A DNA stretch of 64,000 nt. Origin: Solibacillus faecavium (GTDB lineage: Bacteria > Bacillota > Bacilli > Bacillales_A > Planococcaceae). The stretch covers positions 372,001 through 436,000 of the forward strand of contig NZ_JACSPZ010000003.1 of assembly GCF_014836905.1 (NCBI RefSeq). Reading direction: 5' to 3'. Of this stretch, positions 9,583 through 17,910 are shown one piece after another. Each line of letters begins with the position of its first letter. Position 1 is the stretch's first letter. The translations under genes and the position numbers were made by a program. Under the pieces are notes generated by a model, which saw nothing but the letters and a program-made list of their open reading frames with translations, made no database searches and was not told the origin of the DNA.

Positions 9583-10663
9583 TTCCCACCTTTTGCTTTG
9601 GTTTACGGTTTACTAATACAAAGAGAATAATTGAAAGTAAGAAAAAGAAAATTGTGGTGCTTATTAAAAAATATTGCCCCTTCCATTTACTAAATATACT
9701 GTCATCGAGTAAATAAAGAGGTAGTGAAAGGAAGACGAAAATTGGCACAATATACTTCCATATTTTTTTCTTTTGTCCGGTGAATCCTATTAATTCAATC
9801 GCTATGAACAATATAAAGCTAATTCGGACAAAGGCTCCTGTAAGCCACTGGTAAATCGAGAAAAAATCTACATGGTTAATATAACTGCCAATGGAAGCGA
9901 TACGCCATTCTTCATAAGCTGGATAGCGCTGTTTTGCTGCTTCAACTGGTCCAAACTCCGCAATAGCTCCCATTAATGGTCCCATTGTTAACCCTAAAAG
10001 TAAAAGTAGCATAATTAACAAATGACTATATTTTAGCTTGGTTTTAAAGTGTTGCTGAATAAATAGCAACAAATAGATTTCTACAAAGCCTGAGGCAGGA
10101 TATAGCATAGATGCAAAAACCGGTGTAAACCCATGCTCAAGAAAGGGCATTAACAATGAATAATCTTTTACCTGAATGTTAACAAAGGCAACAAAAAAAC
10201 CGAGAACTACGACAACGAATAATACGATAACATTGACCATCGTTATCGTTAAGATGGAAGATGTAGCAAGTAAAAAACAAACAAATGTAAAGAAGAAAAA
10301 TAGTAATAAAAAGGGTGTATTGATTAAAAAAGTTGTAGAAACCCACTGTAACGTTTCGTGCATCGTAATGGCAGCCATTAAAATTAGATAAAAAACGATG
10401 ACATATATAAGAGCATTACCAAACCTTGGATATCTTTTTATTAAATATTGCCGAACAGATTCATCTTTTAATTTCTTTAATGTTAAAAGAGGGAGCAGTA
10501 ACCAAGGAATAATTAATAGTGTTGCTATTAGTACCGATATCCATGCATCTCTACCTGCACCGTTAAGCAGGGAAGGGATGATTGTAACGTGATTTTTTAA
10601 TCCGATAAATGTCATTGTTAAAAAAATAATATGTAAAAGACTGATAGAGCCAATTGATTTCAT
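9572..10663 (-). CDS. GerB-type germination permease (subunit B)
   Basis: A 363-residue polytopic protein with about ten hydrophobic segments, the APC-superfamily B subunit that binds the nutrient germinant. I start it at the ATG at 10663, which has GAGGAAA upstream; an ATG 5 codons earlier has no ribosome site. It is the first gene of the operon, giving transcription order B-A-C instead of the usual A-B-C or A-C-B. A forespore sigma-G promoter is expected upstream, but I could not identify one. The bound nutrient cannot be predicted. Confidence 0.9.
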   Translation of the reverse strand: MKSIGSISLLHIIFLTMTFIGLKNHVTIIPSLLNGAGRDAWISVLIATLLIIPWLLLPLLTLKKLKDESVRQYLIKRYPRFGNALIYVIVFYLILMAAITMHETLQWVSTTFLINTPFLLLFFFFTFVCFLLATSSILTITMVNVIVLFVVVVLGFFVAFVNIQVKDYSLLMPFLEHGFTPVFASMLYPASGFVEIYLLLFIQQHFKTKLKYSHLLIMLLLLLGLTMGPLMGAIAEFGPVEAAKQRYPAYEEWRIASIGSYINHVDFFSIYQWLTGAFVRISFILFIAIELIGFTGQKKKIWKYIVPIFVFLSLPLYLLDDSIFSKWKGQYFLISTTIFFFLLSIILFVLVNRKPKQKVGNDD

Positions 10664-10726
10664 AAATTTTCCTCGCATTTTTTATACAGTAATAACCAAT
10701 TGAACCAACTTTTATTCTGATGAATA

Positions 10727-10759
10727 AAAAGAGCACTAGCTATTTGCTAGTGCTCTTTT
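10727..10759 (-). terminator. Intrinsic terminator of the C39-like gene
   Basis: A perfect 14-bp stem, AAAAGAGCACTAGC / GCTAGTGCTCTTTT, with a 5-base loop. On the minus strand the last codons and stop of the gene at 10747 form the 5' arm. It also lies upstream of the germination operon and insulates it. Confidence 0.85.
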
Positions 10760-11274
10760 GGCTCGATTTTTACATAACTTAAAACTTTGCGATTGTCATC
10801 ATACTTAAATGTTCGGATTTGGCTTTCACGATTCCGGCCACCGTTATCATGAATTGTTAAAAAAAGCTCTTCATCTTTAATTTCATAGCCAATCAACGGT
10901 ACCCAATGATACTTGTAGAGAGGGTTATAATTTTTTAGGAACTGTCCGGTAAAGTACACATCAAACTTCATCGCAACCGGATTCCCCAAGCGTAATTGTT
11001 CAATTGCCTGGGTTAAAGTACATTCTTCGACACACCAATCATCTCCAAGAAGTCGACGTAAGTTTCTGATCATCCGCCATTTAAAAAGTCCAATTTTTGT
11101 TCCACCTAATAATTTATAAAATTCATTTACATCTTTTGTACGGATCGTCTCATCTTCGCATAAGTAATTCAAAATAACGTGTGCAGTCGTCGGGCCGCAT
11201 GCTGAGTTTTGATATTCAGGTCGGATGTCCGAACTATATTGTGACCTGCCATTAACATTTAATAATACCCGCAT
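10747..11274 (-). CDS. C39-like papain-fold cysteine peptidase, putative
   Basis: A 175-residue single-domain protein. A nucleophile-type motif NSACGPTTAHVILNYL is at about 25-40, with the Cys before GPTT. A His follows in YHWVPLIGYE near 138 and an Asn/Asp in IHDNGGRN near 155. This Cys-His-Asp layout matches C39-like (Peptidase_C39_2) proteins. No signal peptide or ABC domain is present, so it is not a classical bacteriocin processor. The ATG at 11274 has GGAGGT 7 bases upstream and is preferred over the in-frame ATG at 11289. It is divergent from the ECF sigma gene, and the gap holds the sigma promoter. Substrate unknown. Confidence 0.7.
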   Translation of the reverse strand: MRVLLNVNGRSQYSSDIRPEYQNSACGPTTAHVILNYLCEDETIRTKDVNEFYKLLGGTKIGLFKWRMIRNLRRLLGDDWCVEECTLTQAIEQLRLGNPVAMKFDVYFTGQFLKNYNPLYKYHWVPLIGYEIKDEELFLTIHDNGGRNRESQIRTFKYDDNRKVLSYVKIEPKEH

Positions 11275-11343
11275 ACTTAATACCTCCATTGTGTTATAAA
11301 ATTATCATATACCCAATTTTAAAAAAAATAATCCTTAATGATT

Positions 11344-11370
11344 TGAAACTAAAAATAGAACAGCTCCGTC
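11344..11370 (+). promoter_or_regulatory. ECF sigma-type promoter, probably autoregulatory
   Basis: TGAAAC at 11344-11349 is followed after 17 bases by CGTC at 11367-11370, the pattern of sigma-M/V-class promoters (TGAAAC, CGTC). It lies 35 bases before the ATG of an ECF sigma gene. Such genes are usually autoregulated, which makes this a sensible target of its own product. Confidence 0.6.
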
Positions 11371-11405
11371 TAACGGTTACCAAAATAAAAAAAGGGGGGG
11401 ATTAT

Positions 11406-11933
11406 ATGCAGCTTGAGCAATTTGTCAGAACACATGGCGAGGAATTACTTCGGCTTTCCTATACATATGTCAAAAATAAAGAAATGGCAGAAGATATTGT
11501 GCAAGATGTGCTTTTAAAAGCATATGAGCAGCAAGACAAATTTCGCGGTGATGCGAGTTATCGAACGTATCTATATCGTATGACAATTAATCGCAGCTAT
11601 GATTATCTCCGCAGTTGGAGCTATAAAAATACTGTTTTAACGAATAAAATCCAGGGAATTTTCCAAGTAACCAAATCCACTGAACAACAAGTGTTCGAGC
11701 AAAACGATAATCGCCTATTAGGGTATGCAGTGCTTGATTTGCCAGTAAAATACCGTGAAATTATTATTTTGTTTTATTACAAAGAGTTGAAGATTGATGA
11801 AATTGCAGAGCTCCTATCAATTTCAGATAATACCGTAAAAACAAGACTAAAGCGTGGACGTGAAAAGCTAAGAAAACAATTAGAAGGTGGTGAATGGGTT
11901 GACGAATTCTCAAGTGAAACGAGCAATAGATGA
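11406..11933 (+). CDS. ECF-type RNA polymerase sigma factor
   Basis: A 175-residue sigma-70 family protein with only regions 2 and 4. Region 2 is at about 12-75, including the core-binding DIVQDVLLKAYEQ and the -10 contacting TYLYRMTINRSYDYL. Region 4 is at about 110-165, with the helix-turn-helix KIDEIAELLSISDNTVKTRL. The ATG at 11406 is preceded by a run of seven Gs (AAAAGGGGGGG); an upstream in-frame ATG at 11289 has no site and would add 39 unlike residues. The next gene overlaps by 35 bases and encodes a membrane protein, the usual sigma/anti-sigma arrangement. The class looks close to SigV/SigM/YlaC, but the exact type is not assigned. Confidence 0.9.
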   Translation: MQLEQFVRTHGEELLRLSYTYVKNKEMAEDIVQDVLLKAYEQQDKFRGDASYRTYLYRMTINRSYDYLRSWSYKNTVLTNKIQGIFQVTKSTEQQVFEQNDNRLLGYAVLDLPVKYREIIILFYYKELKIDEIAELLSISDNTVKTRLKRGREKLRKQLEGGEWVDEFSSETSNR

Positions 11934-12822
11934 GACAATCGGGAGCGAACCGCTGATGAATGAAGCATTTGTTCAAAAGGTGCTGGATGGCAAGAAATGG
12001 AGTAAAAAGAGTATGCCCTTCTTACAACCTGCCTTCATATTCCTACTTTTTTTAGCTGTTGGAACAATACTCTACTTTATTCCACAGTCAGACGAACAAT
12101 TAGCGGTGGACACAGAAGAAGAGGATGTGTATTTAGCAAAGCCTGAGCATTTAAAAGATATGTTTATTCAAAATCGTAAAGAGAGCAGAATCATGTATGT
12201 GTTTAATAATGGAACACTTCATTATAAGAGTGATACACGCATCTATTTAGAAAAGCCGAAATCAGAAGATGAAAAACCCTATTCGGGGGAATTAATCGAG
12301 GAAACGTATACAAATATTCAGATCGAAACAAAAGACAATCAATATTTCATTACCGGTGATGATAGCTTTAGCTGGACATTAACCCGTACCGCTCCACGTA
12401 TTTTAGTAGATGAAAAGGGTAACGAATATATCATACCTTATGCATTTGAAAATAAGCCTCAACTCAGTGATGTTCTACTAGACGATGAGATTCAATCGTT
12501 GGGGATTTATAAGATTGGTGGTATTGGGACATATGCCTATATTTTAGAAAAAGATTTAGGAGAGATTACTGAATTATTCAGCCAAGCAACAGTGTATGAA
12601 GAGTTCATTGATTTAGAGAGATCGGAATATATGATCAATATTGAATATAAAAATGGTGAGAAAGGAAGACTGGAGCTTTGGTTAAAGGAGGGAAATAAAG
12701 AAGGCTTTGTAATAAAAAATGATGTAATCAATAATACATGGACAACATTTAAAATTCCTAAAGCATTAACAGACCATTTCTATCAATTAGCCGAGAAAAT
12801 CAAATTAATTGATTCCAAATAA
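11899..12822 (+). CDS. Putative membrane anti-sigma factor
   Basis: A 307-residue protein. A cytoplasmic N-terminus of about 40 residues is followed by one membrane helix (PAFIFLLFLAVGTILYFI, about 43-60) and a roughly 245-residue extracytoplasmic domain. No zinc-binding HxxxCxxC motif is present, so it is not a ZAS-type anti-sigma; by position and topology it resembles RsiV- or YlaD-like partners. I choose the TTG at 11899, 5-6 bases after AAGGTGGTGA, over GTG codons at 11887 and 11890. The overlap with the sigma gene suggests translational coupling and fixed stoichiometry. The outer domain is not recognised and may be the stress sensor. Confidence 0.7.
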   Translation: MTNSQVKRAIDETIGSEPLMNEAFVQKVLDGKKWSKKSMPFLQPAFIFLLFLAVGTILYFIPQSDEQLAVDTEEEDVYLAKPEHLKDMFIQNRKESRIMYVFNNGTLHYKSDTRIYLEKPKSEDEKPYSGELIEETYTNIQIETKDNQYFITGDDSFSWTLTRTAPRILVDEKGNEYIIPYAFENKPQLSDVLLDDEIQSLGIYKIGGIGTYAYILEKDLGEITELFSQATVYEEFIDLERSEYMINIEYKNGEKGRLELWLKEGNKEGFVIKNDVINNTWTTFKIPKALTDHFYQLAEKIKLIDSK

Positions 12823-12828
12823 AAAACA

Positions 12829-12859
12829 AAAACTACCTCAACCTTTGGGGTAGTTTTCG
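12829..12859. terminator. Bidirectional terminator
   Basis: AAAACTACCTCA pairs with TGGGGTAGTTTT around a short loop. It lies between the anti-sigma gene and the convergent oxidoreductase gene. Confidence 0.8.
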
Positions 12860-12870
12860 TCTGTTTAAGT

Positions 12871-13482
12871 CTAGCTACATAAACCAACTGAAGTATTTTC
12901 ATACTTCGCATCATCTAGCGCCTTTACCATAAAATGTGCAACGCTTGCTCTTGGAATCGTGCTTGAGCCTTTCGGAACTGTATCAAACGCTTCTTTATAA
13001 TCTGTTTTCAATGGGTCATCTTTTAATCCCATTGGACGAGCGATAGTATAGACAACACCTTTTGATTTGTAATAGTTTAATGCAGCGCGGTGATCTGCCA
13101 AAGGATTTGCCAGCATTTTCATCATCATTTTCCCCATAATACCAGGGATTTCACCATCCACACCTGCTGAAGCACAGTAAACTAAACGCTTCACGCTAGC
13201 TTTTTCCATTCCATCTGCAATGTTTTTACCCATTGTTTCAAGCTCATTTGATTTTTTCATTCCTGTGCTTGAGCCTAAGCATGAAATAACTGCTTCATGA
13301 CCAACAATCGCATCGGCCACTTGCTGAGCGTTAAATGCATCACCTTGGATAACGTTGACACCAGCTGTTTTTAATTTTTCGGGTGTACGAACAAATGCTG
13401 TGACACTGTGTCCGGCTGCAACAGCCATTTCAACAAAATGCTGCCCGACACCGCCTGTAGCACCGAATACAATAATTTTCAT
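12871..13482 (-). CDS. NAD(P)-binding oxidoreductase (atypical SDR / NmrA-like)
   Basis: A 203-residue Rossmann-fold protein of the atypical short-chain dehydrogenase family (YwnB/NmrA-like). The dinucleotide-binding motif GATGGVGQHF is at residues 7-16. EAVISCLGSS near 65 and VKRLVYCASAGVDGE near 98 are the usual strand-4/5 landmarks, and the catalytic YxxxK of classical SDRs is absent. It probably binds NAD(P)H and may be a flavin-reductase-like or sensor protein. Its ribosome site AAAGGAGGT is built from the last codons (KGGH) of the upstream MFS gene, only 2 bases away, so the two are translated as a pair. Confidence 0.85.
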   Translation of the reverse strand: MKIIVFGATGGVGQHFVEMAVAAGHSVTAFVRTPEKLKTAGVNVIQGDAFNAQQVADAIVGHEAVISCLGSSTGMKKSNELETMGKNIADGMEKASVKRLVYCASAGVDGEIPGIMGKMMMKMLANPLADHRAALNYYKSKGVVYTIARPMGLKDDPLKTDYKEAFDTVPKGSSTIPRASVAHFMVKALDDAKYENTSVGLCS

Positions 13483-13484
13483 AA

Positions 13485-14690
13485 TTAATGACCTCCTTTT
13501 AATGCTGCTCTTTGAATCTTAACGCCTTTCCACATGAATGTAAAAATAATCGTTAAAACTAAAATAATTAATCCTGCAATAAACGGATATAAAATATCTA
13601 TGTCATATAACGCACCTGCAAGAAGAGGTCCCATAATATTTCCGATACTCATATAAGCATTATTCATACCCATCGCAAACCCTTGCTCATTACCTGCCAT
13701 TTTTGAAATTAATGTCGTTAAAACAGGACGCAAAATAGATGTCGCCAGGAAAATCAATAACGAAATTGCAAAGAACATCGTATAGCTTCCTGCAATAATA
13801 GAAAGGAAAAATCCAGAAGCTGTAACAATTAAAAATAATTTCAGTACATTTACTTCCCCAATTGACTTTACAAGTCGATCGACAACGAATAGTTGCATAA
13901 TAACACCGATTAATCCGGTTGAAGTAATCATAAAGGCAATTTCTTGTGGGGTTGCACCAAATTTATCGTCGACATACAGACCAAGTACGGTTTCGTATGA
14001 CATTAAGCCGAAGCTCATAATAAGTGTAATAACTAATGGAATGAAGAAAGGCTTTTTAACTGATAAAATAATATCTTTAATCATCGATTGGTTGTTATCG
14101 ATAAGCTGAGGAGTTGCAGTTTCTACAACCTCTTCCAAGCTTTCTTTAAGCGTAAAGTATGATACTACAAATGCTAAAAGACCGACGATTGCGGATACAA
14201 GAAGTGGTGTTTTCAAACCGAAATCCGCCAAAAATCCACCGATACCAGGACCAATAACTATACCAAGGGACATCGAAGCAGAAATAAAGCTATTTCCCTT
14301 TGCACGCTGATCCATCGTCGTAATATCTGCAACATATGCGTAAATTGCCGGAATTAAAAATGCACAACCAATTCCACCAATTGCGCGCGATAAGTAAAGG
14401 AGCCAAATAGAATCGGCGAAGTAAAAAAGAAACATCGAGATTGCTAATGTTAGTAGTCCGATATTAATAAGCGGGCGACGACCATATTTATCTGCCCATT
14501 TCCCTCCAATTGGCGATACTAAAAATTGTGCAAATGCAAAAATGGCAATAATTAATCCTGCAGCTGTTCCGCCTTGCCCAAGTTCTTTTAAATAAGAGGG
14601 GATAATCGGAATAATAATTCCAAAGCTCCCAACAGCAATAAACATGTTAAGCATAAGTAACGCCAATTTTTTTCTTTGATCTGAAGTCAT
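13485..14690 (-). CDS. Major facilitator superfamily efflux transporter
   Basis: A 401-residue, 12-helix MFS protein of the drug:H+ antiporter-1 type. The loop 2-3 signature GGKWADKYGRRPLI is near 66, and the helix 5 motif C region GIVIGPGIGGFLADF is near 138. The start is the ATG at 14690 with AAGAAAGGA upstream; an upstream in-frame GTG at 14798 would add 36 residues unlike family N-termini. It resembles NorA/Bmr/YitG-type exporters; substrate unknown. It forms a two-gene unit with the downstream NAD(P)-binding protein. No regulator gene is adjacent. Confidence 0.88.
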   Translation of the reverse strand: MTSDQRKKLALLMLNMFIAVGSFGIIIPIIPSYLKELGQGGTAAGLIIAIFAFAQFLVSPIGGKWADKYGRRPLINIGLLTLAISMFLFYFADSIWLLYLSRAIGGIGCAFLIPAIYAYVADITTMDQRAKGNSFISASMSLGIVIGPGIGGFLADFGLKTPLLVSAIVGLLAFVVSYFTLKESLEEVVETATPQLIDNNQSMIKDIILSVKKPFFIPLVITLIMSFGLMSYETVLGLYVDDKFGATPQEIAFMITSTGLIGVIMQLFVVDRLVKSIGEVNVLKLFLIVTASGFFLSIIAGSYTMFFAISLLIFLATSILRPVLTTLISKMAGNEQGFAMGMNNAYMSIGNIMGPLLAGALYDIDILYPFIAGLIILVLTIIFTFMWKGVKIQRAALKGGH

Positions 14691-14870
14691 AAAAATTCCT
14701 TTCTTACTATTAAATTGTGCCCGGCGAATTAAAAAAATCCATAAAAAAATCCGTGAAATCCGCCAAGGCATATTTTCTAACAACTGGTGTTTACTCACGT
14801 TGAATTAGAAAATTTTCACGTACTCAATTGTAATCGGAAAACTACATTCTGACTAGTTATTTACTTAAAA

Positions 14871-14911
14871 ATAAGATGAACCAAAAGCATGTAAACTTTT
14901 GGATTCATCTT
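14871..14911 (-). terminator. Intrinsic terminator of the thioredoxin-like gene
   Basis: On the minus strand AAGATGAATCCAAAAG pairs with CTTTTGGTTCATCTT (one bulge) and is followed by ATTTTTA. Confidence 0.78.
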
Positions 14912-14921
14912 AAAAGAACTA

Positions 14922-15239
14922 TTAAGCCTGTGCGTTTAAAAATTCTTCAACTTGTGCTGGTGATTTAGCATTGGCACTATGCAAGTGAGCTAACTTTTCA
15001 CCATTTTTGAAGATTAGTAGTGAAGGAATACCCATTACTTGATATTTCTCTGCTAAGTCCGGGAAGTTGTCACGGTTAATTGAATACCAATCATATTGAT
15101 TATATTCTGCAATAATAGGATTGATGAACATATCCATACGTGTGCAATCCGGGCACCAGCCGGCAAAGAATTTAATGATTACCGGTTTTTCTTTACTTGT
15201 TAGTTCTGTAAATTGTTCAATTGTTGTAATTTCTTGCAT
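14922..15239 (-). CDS. Thioredoxin family protein (WCPDC)
   Basis: A 105-residue thioredoxin-fold protein with active site WCPDC (Cys29, Cys32) and the cis-Pro loop GIPSLLIF near 73. The Pro-Asp dipeptide differs from the WCGPC of TrxA and resembles YtpP-like thioredoxins, so it is probably a specialised disulfide reductase rather than the main thioredoxin. The start is the ATG at 15239 with AAGGAG 7 bases upstream; an in-frame start 13 codons earlier has no site. It is a single gene divergent from fadN. A second protein of this type (WCGDC) lies at 39331-39645. Confidence 0.87.
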   Translation of the reverse strand: MQEITTIEQFTELTSKEKPVIIKFFAGWCPDCTRMDMFINPIIAEYNQYDWYSINRDNFPDLAEKYQVMGIPSLLIFKNGEKLAHLHSANAKSPAQVEEFLNAQA

Positions 15240-15371
15240 ATTAATCACGCTCCTTATAGCACATTGTACACGAAACAAGTAGATTACGAAAAGTAATTTA
15301 ACTTAAGACACGTTATTACTCTCAATAAAAATATAAGAATAATAATTTTATTTAAAATTGTGAGAAAATTA

Positions 15372-15400
15372 TTGCGTAAATTATCAAAATAATCTACACT
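15372..15400 (+). promoter_or_regulatory. Sigma-A promoter of the fad operon
   Basis: TTGCGT (15372-15377) and TACACT (15395-15400) are separated by 17 bases. The predicted start is near 15407. The FadR operator lies about 36 bases downstream of that start, suggesting repression by roadblock. Confidence 0.55.
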
Positions 15401-15442
15401 AAGAACAGAAAAGCTGTTTGAAGTTTTTTTTTCATTTCAAAA

Positions 15443-15460
15443 TGAATGACTGTTCATTCA
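15443..15460. promoter_or_regulatory. FadR operator
   Basis: TGAATGACTGTTCATTCA is a 7-4-7 inverted repeat matching the B. subtilis FadR box (TGAATGA, spacer, TCATTCA). FadR is a TetR-type repressor released by long-chain acyl-CoA. The box sits between the promoter and the GTG start of fadN. It also shows that an in-frame ATG at 15446, inside the box, is unlikely to be the translation start. Confidence 0.85.
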
Positions 15461-15481
15461 AGGGAGAAGGGGGAAGTGCTC

Positions 15482-17866
15482 GTGTCTTACAAAATTCAAA
15501 AAGTAGCGGTTTTAGGTTCAGGGGTGATGGGGTCAGGTATTGCAGCTCATTTAGCAAATATCGGGATTCCTACATTATTATTGGACATCGCACCACGTGA
15601 ACTTACAAAAGATGAAGAGGCAAAAGGTTTAACACTTGATTCAAAAGCTGTAAAAAATCGTTTTGCTAATTCAGCGATGCAAAAATTACTAAAGCAAAAA
15701 CCAGCACCACTTTCAGCGAAAAAAAATCTAGCATTAATTACACCGGGGAACTTTGAAGATGATCTAGAGAAACTGAAAGATGTGGACTGGATTATCGAAG
15801 TTATCGTAGAAAAATTAGATATTAAAAAAGGATTATTTGAAAAAATTGACGCTGTGCGTAAGCCAGGGACAATCGTTTCATCAAATACATCAGGGGTAAG
15901 CATTAACGCAATGGCAGAAGGGCGCTCAGAAGATTTCCAAGAACACTTCCTTGGGACACATTTCTTTAACCCGCCACGTTATTTGAAATTATTGGAAGTT
16001 ATTCCGGCAAACACTACAAAGCCGGAAGTTGTAAACTTCATGAAATCGTTCGGTGAGGATGTATTAGGTAAAGGTGTTGTAATTGCGAAAGACACACCAA
16101 ACTTTATTGCCAACCGTATCGGTACATACGGTCTAATCGTTACGATGAATGAAATGGTAGCGCGCAATTATTCAGTAGGTGAAGTAGATTCAGTGACTGG
16201 TCCTATAATCGGACGTCCAAAATCTGCGACATTCCGTACATTGGATGTAGTAGGTCTTGATACATTTGCACATGTTGCAAAAAATGTATATGACCAAACG
16301 ACAGGTGCTGAGCAAGCAGTATTTGAAGAGTCACCAATTTTAAAGAAAATGGTTTCGAATGGTTGGTTAGGCGCAAAATCCGGCCAAGGCTTCTTCAAAA
16401 AAGAAGGAAAAGAAATCTTACAATTAAATTTATCTACATTTGAATATGAGCCAAATAAAAAGCTTGTTGCACCATCTCTTGAAATGGCAAAGCAGGCAAA
16501 AGGACCGGGCGGCAAATTAAAAGTATTAATTTATGCGCAAGACCGCGTAGGCGAATTATTGTGGAATTCATTTGCACCAACATTACTTTACTCAGCGCAG
16601 TTAATGGGCGAGATTGCAGATGATATCGTAGCAATCGATAATGCGATGAAGTGGGGCTTCGGCTGGGCACAAGGTCCATTTGAAATGTGGGATGCAATCG
16701 GAGTTGAAAAATCTGTAGCAAAAATGAAAGAAGAAGGTCGTGAAATTCCAGAGTTCGTGAGCGGATTACTCGATAAAGGCTTTTCTACATTCTATACAGA
16801 AATCGATGGCGATTTAGCATACTACAACGGTACGGAGTATGTAAAAGTACCAGTAAATGAAAAGGCAATTGATTTAAAACGCTACAAGAAAAAGCATGGC
16901 GTTATTAAATCAAATTCAGGTGCAAGTTTAATAGATTTAGGTGATGGAATTGCATTACTGGAATTCCACTCAAAATCAAACGCAATTGGCTTGGACATTG
17001 TACAGATGATTAACTTTTCGGTTGATGAAGTTGAGAAGAACTTTAAAGGTCTTGTTATCGGTAACCAAGGTAAAAACTTCTGTGTAGGAGCAAACCTTGC
17101 AATGATTTTAATGGAAGCACAAGACGATAATATTTTTGAACTTGATTTTGTTATTAAATCATTCCAGCAGGCAATGCGCCGTATTAAATACTCAACAAAA
17201 CCAGTTGTTGCGGCACCATTCCAAATGGCATTAGGCGGTGGTGCAGAAGTATGTTTACCAGCTGCACACATTCAAGCATCTGCAGAAACATATATGGGTC
17301 TTGTAGAAGTCGGTGTTGGGTTAATCCCAGGCGGCGGCGGTAACTTAGGCCTTTATGAAAAATTCATTAAGGGCTTACCTCAAGGTGTAGAAGTAGACTA
17401 CCAGCATATTGCTAATAAAGTATTTGAAACAATTGCAATGGCAAAAGTTTCGACATCTGGGGAAGAAGCGCGTGAAAACAATTTCCTAAACTTCGCAGAT
17501 GGAATTTCTGTTAATCCGGATCATTTAATTTATGATGCGAAACAAGCAGCACTAGCATTAGCTGAGGCTGGCTATACACCTCCTGTGAAAAGAAAAGTAA
17601 AAGTAGTCGGTGCACCAGGTTATGCAACGTTACTATTAGGTGCACAAGGAATGTTCGATTCTGGCTACATTACAGAACACGATCTGAAAATCGCTAAAAA
17701 GTTGGCATATGTCATCGCAGGCGGCAAAGTACCATACGGAACTGAAGTGTCAGAAGAGTATTTATTAAACTTGGAAAAACAAGCGTTCCTAGAACTAGTA
17801 GCAGACCAAAAATCACAAATGCGTATGCAACACATGCTAGTAAAAGGAAAGCCGTTACGTAACTAA
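15482..17866 (+). CDS. fadN: 3-hydroxyacyl-CoA dehydrogenase / enoyl-CoA hydratase
   Basis: A bifunctional beta-oxidation protein of 794 residues. The N-terminal NAD-binding dehydrogenase domain (GSGVMGSGIAAHLANIG at about 12-28; FLGTHFFNPPRYLKLLE near 165) is followed by a C-terminal crotonase domain (GNQGKNFCVGANLA near 540, an oxyanion-hole loop, and GVGLIPGGGGN near 620). It closely matches B. subtilis FadN in order and sequence. The GTG at 15482 is chosen because GGGGGAAG lies just upstream and because the next in-frame ATG upstream is inside the FadR operator. It is the first gene of the fadN-fadA-fadE operon; 265 bases with a repeat separate it from fadA. Confidence 0.95.
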   Translation: MSYKIQKVAVLGSGVMGSGIAAHLANIGIPTLLLDIAPRELTKDEEAKGLTLDSKAVKNRFANSAMQKLLKQKPAPLSAKKNLALITPGNFEDDLEKLKDVDWIIEVIVEKLDIKKGLFEKIDAVRKPGTIVSSNTSGVSINAMAEGRSEDFQEHFLGTHFFNPPRYLKLLEVIPANTTKPEVVNFMKSFGEDVLGKGVVIAKDTPNFIANRIGTYGLIVTMNEMVARNYSVGEVDSVTGPIIGRPKSATFRTLDVVGLDTFAHVAKNVYDQTTGAEQAVFEESPILKKMVSNGWLGAKSGQGFFKKEGKEILQLNLSTFEYEPNKKLVAPSLEMAKQAKGPGGKLKVLIYAQDRVGELLWNSFAPTLLYSAQLMGEIADDIVAIDNAMKWGFGWAQGPFEMWDAIGVEKSVAKMKEEGREIPEFVSGLLDKGFSTFYTEIDGDLAYYNGTEYVKVPVNEKAIDLKRYKKKHGVIKSNSGASLIDLGDGIALLEFHSKSNAIGLDIVQMINFSVDEVEKNFKGLVIGNQGKNFCVGANLAMILMEAQDDNIFELDFVIKSFQQAMRRIKYSTKPVVAAPFQMALGGGAEVCLPAAHIQASAETYMGLVEVGVGLIPGGGGNLGLYEKFIKGLPQGVEVDYQHIANKVFETIAMAKVSTSGEEARENNFLNFADGISVNPDHLIYDAKQAALALAEAGYTPPVKRKVKVVGAPGYATLLLGAQGMFDSGYITEHDLKIAKKLAYVIAGGKVPYGTEVSEEYLLNLEKQAFLELVADQKSQMRMQHMLVKGKPLRN

Positions 17867-17910
17867 TATAAAAAGTCTTTATTAAAGGAGAGACTTAGTT
17901 TTCGGGAAGA

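Noticed and set aside
14804-14820. CodY-like sequence AATTAGAAAATTTT before the MFS gene
   Set aside because: Matches only about half of AATTTTCWGAAAATT, and such AT-rich partial matches are expected by chance in this genome.
16882-17271. 129-codon open frame antisense to fadN
   Set aside because: It is complementary to the crotonase domain of fadN, with no ribosome site and no recognisable motif. Several similar antisense frames in fadN, fadE, gltA and suf genes were dismissed for the same reason.
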